Shown here piece by piece: positions 6,539-10,926 of a DNA stretch of 10,926 bases. The notes below the pieces were generated by a model. The model was not told the origin of the DNA, did no database searches, and worked only from the letters and a program-made list of their open reading frames with translations. The first letter of the stretch is position 1, and each line of letters starts with the position of its first letter. Location of the stretch: assembly GCA_028291285.1 (NCBI GenBank), contig JAQGIJ010000147.1, positions 1-10,926 on the forward strand, given 5' to 3'. The position numbers and the translations under genes are program-made. Origin of the DNA: Phenylobacterium sp. (lineage in GTDB: Bacteria; Pseudomonadota; Alphaproteobacteria; Caulobacterales; Caulobacteraceae).

Positions 6539-6906
6539 GCTTCCCCTTTCACCGGCGCCTCGGCCCGCCAGCCGAGCAGGACCTTGCGCATGTCGCCCTG
6601 GGCGCGGATCGACACCGCCAACAAATAGGCGAGCGTGAAGACGCCGCCGAGGTTGATGGCCAGGAGGCCGCAGATCAGGCCGACGAACCAGGGCCGCGAG
6701 CGGTAGACCATCCAGGCCGCGACCAGCAGCAGGTGCAGTCCGAAATCGGTGTTGAACTGCGCCCGCCATGGATGGCCGAGGTCGCCTAAGAAGACCTCCC
6801 CGGCCGCGCCGAACCCCATCTGCCGCACCGCCTGGACCGAGACGTAGATCAGCAGCGCCCAGCCAAGCGCGAGCAGCACCCGGAAGATGTTGGTTCCCAT
6901 ACGCAT
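6535..6906 (-). CDS. Small integral membrane protein, DUF2834-like
   Basis: Protein of 123 residues with three or four hydrophobic segments: about 7-27, 53-69 and 73-99, the last long enough to contain two short passes. WRAQFNTDFGLHLLLVAAWMVYRS (read from residue 47 to 70) resembles the DUF2834 pattern of a polar stretch followed by a helix ending in W and a basic turn. It lies between two VOC genes, 20 bases after one and overlapping the next by four bases (ATGA), so the three are co-translated. The ATG at 6906 follows a G-rich AAGGGGGG; the ATG at 6900 is an alternative. The DUF2834 assignment is from recall of the pattern and is less certain than the membrane topology. Function unknown. 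Confidence 0.78.
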   Translation of the reverse strand: MRMGTNIFRVLLALGWALLIYVSVQAVRQMGFGAAGEVFLGDLGHPWRAQFNTDFGLHLLLVAAWMVYRSRPWFVGLICGLLAINLGGVFTLAYLLAVSIRAQGDMRKVLLGWRAEAPVKGEA

Positions 6907-6926
6907 GTCGCCCCCCTTGCCCGCGG

Positions 6927-7358
6927 TCAGCCCGCCTGGCCGGGCAGCGTCAGCGCGCCCTGCGCATCCAGCGGCATGTGCGGGCTCCAGACCACTTCCC
7001 AGCTGTTGCCCTCCGGATCGGCGAAGTAGCCGGTGTAGAGGCCGCCGTCGCGGTCGCGGACGCCGCTCGTCTGCGTCGCCCCGGCCTTGATCGCCCGCTG
7101 GTAGATCTCGTCGACCTTCACCTTGGACTCGACGAAGACTGCCAGCGAGGTCTTGGAGCCCTGACTCAGCTGTTCGCCGCGCTCCTGCGCGAGGTAGCCG
7201 CCGTTGAGGAACACCAGGACCGCATGGCCGACCCGGTAGAGCACCGAAGCCTCGTTCGCCGGCATCCAGGGCGTCCAGCCCAGGCCGTCCTCATAGAAGG
7301 CCCGCAGCTTGGGGATGTCTTGCGCGCCGGTCATGATCATGCTGACCCGTTGATCCAT
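6927..7358 (-). CDS. VOC (glyoxalase-like) family protein
   Basis: Protein of 143 residues, first gene of the VOC-membrane protein-VOC operon. IPKLRAFYEDGLGW (15-28) is the typical first helix and GLYTGYFADPEGNSWEVVW (106-124) is the typical last strands, with E121 in the usual metal-ligand position. The first strand (VSMIMT) lacks the histidine or glutamine that normally completes the site. The start at 7358 has GGAGG about nine bases upstream; the open frame continues into the divergent regulator region but that extension is not typical of the family. It is divergent from TetR 2, which probably controls it. Possible roles are dioxygenase, isomerase or ligand-binding; the sequence does not decide. 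Confidence 0.86.
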   Translation of the reverse strand: MDQRVSMIMTGAQDIPKLRAFYEDGLGWTPWMPANEASVLYRVGHAVLVFLNGGYLAQERGEQLSQGSKTSLAVFVESKVKVDEIYQRAIKAGATQTSGVRDRDGGLYTGYFADPEGNSWEVVWSPHMPLDAQGALTLPGQAG

Positions 7359-7378
7359 GGCTCTGGTCCTCCCATACG

Positions 7379-7403
7379 TTTCGCCGGACAATGGCCTGCG
7401 AAA
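7379..7403. promoter_or_regulatory. Candidate operator of TetR 2
   Basis: Inverted repeat TTTCGC (7379-7384) and GCGAAA (7398-7403) with 13 bases between, in the region between the divergent VOC operon and TetR 2. Position and symmetry suit a TetR dimer. It bears no resemblance to the 41-base element near TetR 1. Confidence 0.45.
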
Positions 7404-7417
7404 TTTGGGCATCCCGA

Positions 7418-8047
7418 ATGGATGAAGTCAATCCTTCCCGCCGCTGGACCCAGCGCCGCGACAGCGCGCGCGCCCAGCGCGCCGAGCTGACCCGCCAGGC
7501 GCTGATCGCCGCGGCGCGCGAGCTCTTCACCGAGCAGGGCTTCCATGCGGTGGGCGTGCGGGACATCACCGCCCGCGCCGGCGTGTCCCGCGGCGCGCTC
7601 TCGCATCACTTCGCCGACAAGGAAGCCCTGTTCCTGGCTGTGTTCGAGGCGGTGGAGCAGGAGTTGATCGCCGAGGCGGGCGCCGCCCTCTCGGGAACTT
7701 CCGCCGACCCGTGGACGCAGTTCCGCACCGGCATCCAGCGCTACCTGGACGCCGCGGCCACACGGGCGGACGTGCAGCGCATCACCCTGGTGGACGGGCC
7801 CGCGGTGCTGGGCTGGGCGCGGTGGCGCAAGCTCGAGGAGGGCTTCAGCCTCGGCGCCCTGACGGCGGTGCTGCAGAGCGCCATGGACCTGGGCCGCGTG
7901 CGGCAGCGGCCGGTGGAGCCGCTCGCACACCTGATCCTGGGCAGCGTGATGGAAGCGGCGCTGCTGATCGCCCACTCGGATGAACCGGAGCAGCGCCGCT
8001 ACGAGGTCGGCCAGGCGCTCGACGATCTGCTCGGCGGACTGGCGTGA
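7418..8047 (+). CDS. TetR/AcrR-family transcriptional regulator (TetR 2)
   Basis: Regulator of 209 residues, paralogous to TetR 1. The helix-turn-helix spans about 25-69, with recognition region VSRGALSHHFADKEALF (56-72). The ligand-binding half has LVDGPAVLGWARWRKLE (124-140), matching the equivalent stretch of TetR 1. The tyrosine almost always found in the ALYxHF motif is serine here (S62). It is divergent from the VOC operon, with a candidate operator between them, so local autoregulation and control of that operon are likely. The in-frame ATG at 7391 is an alternative start, but it would lie within the inverted repeat; neither ATG has a clear ribosome binding site. It converges on the aldo/keto reductase with 18 bases between the stops. 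Confidence 0.9.
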   Translation: MDEVNPSRRWTQRRDSARAQRAELTRQALIAAARELFTEQGFHAVGVRDITARAGVSRGALSHHFADKEALFLAVFEAVEQELIAEAGAALSGTSADPWTQFRTGIQRYLDAAATRADVQRITLVDGPAVLGWARWRKLEEGFSLGALTAVLQSAMDLGRVRQRPVEPLAHLILGSVMEAALLIAHSDEPEQRRYEVGQALDDLLGGLA

Positions 8048-8065
8048 GCTGACTGCGGCTCGGCC

Positions 8066-9064
8066 TCAGGATCTCGCCTTGGCGAACCGCGCGCGTTCCT
8101 CCGCCCGCAGGGCCTCGGCGTCGAACGCCACGCGCGCGGCGATGGCTTCGGCCCGGGCGAACAGCAAAGGGTCGACCTTCAGGCCCGAGGCGGCGGCGTT
8201 CTGGTCGACCTGTTCCGGGCGGCTGGCGCCGGCGATCGCGGCGGCGACATTGGGCTCGCGCAGCACCCAGGCGAGCGCGAACTGGGCGAGGCTCACGCCC
8301 GCCGCCTCCGCCAACCCCTTCAGCTCCGCGGCGGTCGCGACGATGTCGTCGGCCAGCCAGCGGCCCATGAACTTGCCCATCTCCGGGCTGGCCGCGCGGG
8401 AGTCGGCCGGCGGCGCCGCGCCCGGCTGGTATTTGCCGCTGAGCACGCCCTGCGCCAGGGGCGAGAAGACGATCTGCGAGTTGCCGAGCTCGCGGCAGAG
8501 CGGGATCACGCCATTCTCGGGCTGACGCCAGAGCAGCGAGTACTGCGGCTGGCTGGAGACGAACCGTTCGACCCCCGGCAGCTCCGCCGCCGCGCGGATC
8601 TGCGCCGGCGTCCATTCCGAGAAGCCGATGTAGCGCACCTTGCCGGCGCGCACCGCCGCGCTCAGCGCCTCCAGGGTCTCCTCCAGCGGCGTCTCCTCGT
8701 CGTAGCGGTGGCACTGGTAGAGGTCGAGGTGGTCGGTGCGGAGCCGCTTCAGCGAGGCGTCGAGCTGCTTTTCGATCTGCGCCCGCGAAAGGCCGCGGTC
8801 ATCCGGGCCCATCGGGAAGTAGACCTTGGTCGCCAGCACATAGCTGTCGCGCGGCCGGCCCGTCAGGATCTCGCCGAGCGCGCTCTCCGACGCGCCCAGG
8901 CCGTAGAGGTTGGCTGTGTCGATGAAGTTGATCCCGACCTCGAAGGCGCGGTCGACGCAGGCCCGGGCCCGCTCGAACCCGCCGTCGCCATAGGTCGTCA
9001 GCCAGGCGCCATAGGCGATCTCCGAGACCCTCAGGTCGCTCGTTCCCAGCCGGCGGTATTCCAT
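8066..9064 (-). CDS. Aldo/keto reductase
   Basis: NADPH-dependent oxidoreductase of 332 residues with the (beta/alpha)8 fold, resembling the potassium-channel beta-subunit and YghZ-like branch. All four catalytic residues are visible: D49 and Y54 in FIDTANLYG (47-55), K80 in VLATKVY, and H119 in QCHRYD. The cofactor-binding end is present: FSPLAQGVLSGKY (200-212) and AIAGASRPEQVDQNA (276-290), the phosphate-contacting SRxxQ motif. The branch reduces small aldehydes and ketones; the specific substrate is not evident. It lies 52 bases after the glycerophosphotransferase-like gene on the same strand, with a stem-loop in the gap that includes its G-rich ribosome binding site, so expression may be set by that structure. 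Confidence 0.94.
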   Translation of the reverse strand: MEYRRLGTSDLRVSEIAYGAWLTTYGDGGFERARACVDRAFEVGINFIDTANLYGLGASESALGEILTGRPRDSYVLATKVYFPMGPDDRGLSRAQIEKQLDASLKRLRTDHLDLYQCHRYDEETPLEETLEALSAAVRAGKVRYIGFSEWTPAQIRAAAELPGVERFVSSQPQYSLLWRQPENGVIPLCRELGNSQIVFSPLAQGVLSGKYQPGAAPPADSRAASPEMGKFMGRWLADDIVATAAELKGLAEAAGVSLAQFALAWVLREPNVAAAIAGASRPEQVDQNAAASGLKVDPLLFARAEAIAARVAFDAEALRAEERARFAKARS

Positions 9065-9073
9065 CGCAGTCTC

Positions 9074-9097
9074 TCCCCAGGGCGTGCGCCTTGGGGG
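9074..9097 (-). promoter_or_regulatory. Stem-loop before the aldo/keto reductase start
   Basis: Near-perfect inverted repeat in the 52-base gap: CCCCA.GGCG pairs with CGCC.TGGGG (nine pairs including one G-U, loop of four), extendable by an outer U-G pair. On the minus strand no T-run follows, so a classic terminator is not well supported. The second arm contains GGGGAG, the only Shine-Dalgarno-like run before the ATG at 9064, so the structure could mask the ribosome binding site. Confidence 0.5.
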
Positions 9098-9116
9098 ATC
9101 ATAGGCGCGGGAGCCC

Positions 9117-10295
9117 TCAGGAATCGACCACGGCGTCGGCGCCGCGCGCCGCGAACTGGCGCACCGCGCGCGCGGCGCGGTCGCAGGACCGCTCGTCGGT
9201 GAGGTCGAAGCTGTAGTCGAACAGCGCCTGCTGCGTCGGCAGGTAGTCGGCGTGGGTCCGCGTGGCTTCGCGCAGCGCCCGGTCCAGGTCCGCCACCTCG
9301 GTGATCACGCGCCCGGCCTTCCAGTGCGCGAAGTTGGGATCGTCGGCGTAGGCGCGACGGTTCGGATCGAGGAAGACGCACGGCCGCGGCTCGCGCAGGA
9401 ACTCGTAGACCTGGCTCGAGACGTCGCCCAGGTAGATGTCCGCGGCGCTGGTGTAGGTCATGTCGGTGCAGGCCGCGCTGCCAAGGTCGATCAGGATGTT
9501 CGGCTCGGCATGCAGCGCCGGATCGATGCGCCCGGGAACCGCGACCCGCAGCCGGTCGATGCTGACCGTCACCGGCCGGGCGAACAGCATCACGTGCGGG
9601 GCGAAGATCAGGTTGTAATCGGGGTTGCCGCGAAAGTAGTCGAGCACGGAGCGGCCCTGGGCGTACCACGACGACAGGTGCGGCGACGCGTGCGGATTGT
9701 AGAGCACGGTGGGCTTGCCGTTGGCCTGCAGCGGCAGGCGCTTGGGCGGCGGCACGATGTCGAACTTCGGATAGCCCACGATGGAGATCGCCCGCGGGTC
9801 GACGCCGGCCTCGGCGGTGAGCCGGTCGGCGATCTTGCGGCCGGAGGCGAGCACGTGGTCGAACCTGCGGCTGGCCGGGTCGAAGCCGATCGCGCGGTCG
9901 CCGGCGCCGTGGCGCGTGTGCACGATGCGCAGCCTGTCGAGCCCGTGGCGGGTCTTCAGCAGCAGCGAGGTCTTCTCCGCCACCACCAGCACGTCCAGCG
10001 CGCGGAAGAAGTCGAGGTTGTCGCCGTAGATGGCCAACTTGCCCACCGGCAGGATCGGCTCGAGCAGGCGCTGGACACGGCGGCCGAAGCTGGGCCTGGC
10101 CTCGAGCGAGACGAGCTCGACCTGTCGCGGCAGGACGCCGCGCGACAGGCGCAGCACCTCGGCGCGGAGGCGCCGGTTGGTGGTCGCCAGGACGACCTGC
10201 AGCTCGGGCGCCTGGCGGGCCAGCGACAGGGCGATCGGCAGGCTGTGGGCGACCTGGTGCGCCTGGTCGTGGTTGAAGAGGAAGCCGACGCGCAT
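9117..10295 (-). CDS. CDP-glycerol glycerophosphotransferase (TagB/TagF)-like protein, GT-B fold
   Basis: Protein of 392 residues without a signal peptide or membrane segments. An N-terminal Rossmann-like part starts MRVGFLFNHDQAHQV. Then come VHTRHGAGDRAIGF (125-138), VGYPKFD (173-179), LYNPHASPH (198-206), FAPHVML (231-237) and YLGDVSSQVYEF (288-299) with RPCVFLDP (304-311). These match, in order, the HG, GxPRxD-like, PT(W/H)-like, (K)xHP-like and TDYSSxxxD-like motifs of the CDP-glycerol glycerophosphotransferase family, whose catalytic histidines correspond best to H129 and H234. The family builds teichoic acids in Gram-positives; in a Gram-negative it more likely decorates capsule or lipopolysaccharide, or serves an unknown transfer. 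AGAGGGG lies about five bases before the ATG. It is divergent from the quinoprotein gene. Family moderately sure, donor unknown. Confidence 0.75.
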   Translation of the reverse strand: MRVGFLFNHDQAHQVAHSLPIALSLARQAPELQVVLATTNRRLRAEVLRLSRGVLPRQVELVSLEARPSFGRRVQRLLEPILPVGKLAIYGDNLDFFRALDVLVVAEKTSLLLKTRHGLDRLRIVHTRHGAGDRAIGFDPASRRFDHVLASGRKIADRLTAEAGVDPRAISIVGYPKFDIVPPPKRLPLQANGKPTVLYNPHASPHLSSWYAQGRSVLDYFRGNPDYNLIFAPHVMLFARPVTVSIDRLRVAVPGRIDPALHAEPNILIDLGSAACTDMTYTSAADIYLGDVSSQVYEFLREPRPCVFLDPNRRAYADDPNFAHWKAGRVITEVADLDRALREATRTHADYLPTQQALFDYSFDLTDERSCDRAARAVRQFAARGADAVVDS

Positions 10296-10332
10296 CGAGC
10301 CCCTCTATGCCGCACCAGCGTGTGCGCGTCAT

Positions 10333-10343
10333 GACAACTTGTC
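10333..10343. repeat. Short inverted repeat in the divergent region
   Basis: GACAA-C-TTGTC, five-base perfect arms around one base, 38 bases before the glycerophosphotransferase-like start. Its left arm overlaps a possible minus-strand TTGTCA -35, but I find no convincing -10. May be a regulator half-site pair. Confidence 0.35.
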
Positions 10344-10347
10344 GCAG

Positions 10348-10374
10348 GCGGCCGCCGGGTCGGCCTGCGGCCGC
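10348..10374. repeat. Duplicated 8-base GC palindrome, potential hairpin
   Basis: GCGGCCGC occurs at 10348-10355 and again at 10367-10374, 11 bases apart. Since each is self-complementary, the pair can form an all-GC eight-base stem on either strand. It sits in the 159-base gap between two divergent genes, about 80 bases before the quinoprotein start. A second small inverted repeat, GGCGA-N3-TCGCC, follows at 10408-10420. Confidence 0.5.
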
Positions 10375-10454
10375 GGCCCAGGTTTGCGTCGGCCCTTGCC
10401 TCGGCGGGGCGAGCTTCGCCATTGTGCGCCGCAGACAAGCGGGGGATACGCGAG

Positions 10455-10926
10455 ATGACAGGACGGCGCATGGCGCTCGCGGCGGCGGGCGCGGCCTTGC
10501 TGCTGGTGGCTGGCTGCCATCGGGGCGGAGACGGCGCTGCCGTTGATCCCGCGGACTGGCCGGCCTTCGGCCGCACTCCCGGCGCGCAGGACTATAGCCC
10601 GCTGACCGCGATCAACGCCGCCAACGTGCGAAAGCTCGGCCTGGCGTGGTCCTACGACCTGGAGCCGGCGCAAAACATGACCGCGCCGGTCGAGGCGGAC
10701 GGCGTCGTCTACGTCTCCAATGGCCAGAGCATCGTGACCGCGCTGGAGGCGGCGAGCGGCAAGCTCCTTTGGCGCTACGACCCGCAGGTGGGCCAGGTGG
10801 CCGGCGCCAAGCTGCGGCGCGCCTGGGGAAGCCGGGGCCTGGCGTTCGACGACGGCCGGGTGTTCGTCGGGACCCAGGACGGGCGTCTCATCGCGCTGGA
10901 CGCCAAGACCGGCAAGCTGGACTGGA
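10455..10926 (+). CDS. PQQ-dependent dehydrogenase (quinoprotein), lipoprotein signal, 3' end cut by the window
   Basis: First 157 residues of a quinoprotein alcohol dehydrogenase-type beta-propeller. The frame is open to the window edge. After MTGRR a hydrophobic stretch leads to LLLVAGC (15-21), a good lipobox with C21 as the lipidated residue, so the mature protein would be membrane-anchored facing the periplasm. The mature start has DWPAFGRTPGAQDYSPLTAIN (34-54), the conserved opening of PQQ dehydrogenases. Propeller blades follow: VVYVSNGQSIVTALEAASGKLLWRYDP (read from 84 to 110), then RVFVGTQDGRLIALDAKTGKLDW near the cut end. These enzymes oxidise alcohols or aldose sugars with pyrroloquinoline quinone. 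The ATG follows GGGGGA by eight bases. Metal and PQQ ligands and any cytochrome domain lie outside the window. Confidence 0.9.
   Translation, partial: MTGRRMALAAAGAALLLVAGCHRGGDGAAVDPADWPAFGRTPGAQDYSPLTAINAANVRKLGLAWSYDLEPAQNMTAPVEADGVVYVSNGQSIVTALEAASGKLLWRYDPQVGQVAGAKLRRAWGSRGLAFDDGRVFVGTQDGRLIALDAKTGKLDW

Noticed and set aside
9252..10334. Long plus-strand frame opposite the glycerophosphotransferase-like gene
   Set aside because: Low-complexity shadow without motifs; the minus-strand protein has ordered family motifs and a ribosome binding site.
1..10926. CRISPR array, tRNA, insertion sequence, attachment site or origin
   Set aside because: No regularly spaced direct repeats, cloverleaf-like sequence, transposase or integrase motifs or terminal inverted repeats were seen on either strand.

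Overview
The window is very GC-rich (roughly two thirds by eye), with tightly packed genes, frequent 4 to 20 base gaps and strong G/C third-position bias. Gene content (acyl-CoA dehydrogenase pairs, a TauD/TfdA dioxygenase, amidohydrolase_2, TetR regulators, a PQQ quinoprotein, VOC proteins) suggests a free-living alphaproteobacterium of the Caulobacterales/Sphingomonadales kind. That placement is inference from style and content only; no rRNA or other marker gene is present.

Layout. (1) Positions 1-2256, plus strand: the end of one acyl-CoA dehydrogenase and a complete second one, 17 bases apart. They look like the two unequal subunits of a heteromeric enzyme. (2) 2266-4128, minus strand: a TauD/TfdA-type Fe(II)/2-oxoglutarate dioxygenase followed by a two-domain carboxymuconolactone decarboxylase (CMD) family protein. 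(3) 4254-4856, minus: TetR regulator 1, divergent from (4) 4991-6133, plus: an amidohydrolase_2 (ACMSD-like) enzyme. (5) 6146-7358, minus: an operon of VOC protein, small membrane protein and second VOC protein, divergent from (6) 7418-8047, plus: TetR regulator 2, a paralogue of TetR 1. (7) 8066-9064, minus: aldo/keto reductase. (8) 9117-10295, minus: a TagB/TagF-like CDP-glycerol glycerophosphotransferase-family protein. (9) 10455 to the end, plus: the first 157 residues of a PQQ-dependent dehydrogenase carrying a lipoprotein signal.

The most informative signal is non-coding. A 41-base element occurs twice: once in the TetR1/amidohydrolase divergent region (4875-4915) and once, in the opposite orientation, upstream of the dioxygenase (4152-4192). 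The copies match at 34 of 41 positions, each begins with TTGACT, and each contains repeated ATGCC/GGCAT-type half-sites. This ties the dioxygenase-CMD operon, the amidohydrolase and TetR1 into one probable regulon. The working model is a catabolic module for an unidentified carboxylated or cyclic compound: oxygenation by the TauD-type enzyme, further cleavage, decarboxylation or isomerisation by the CMD and amidohydrolase proteins, and possibly beta-oxidation by the neighbouring acyl-CoA dehydrogenase pair. Induction would come through ligand release of TetR1. The substrate cannot be read from the sequence.

No stretch longer than 300 bases lacks a gene. The longest gaps are 10296-10454 (159 bases, with GC-rich inverted repeats) and 4857-4990 (134 bases, with the shared element). 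I see no tRNA, rRNA, CRISPR array, transposon or integrase.
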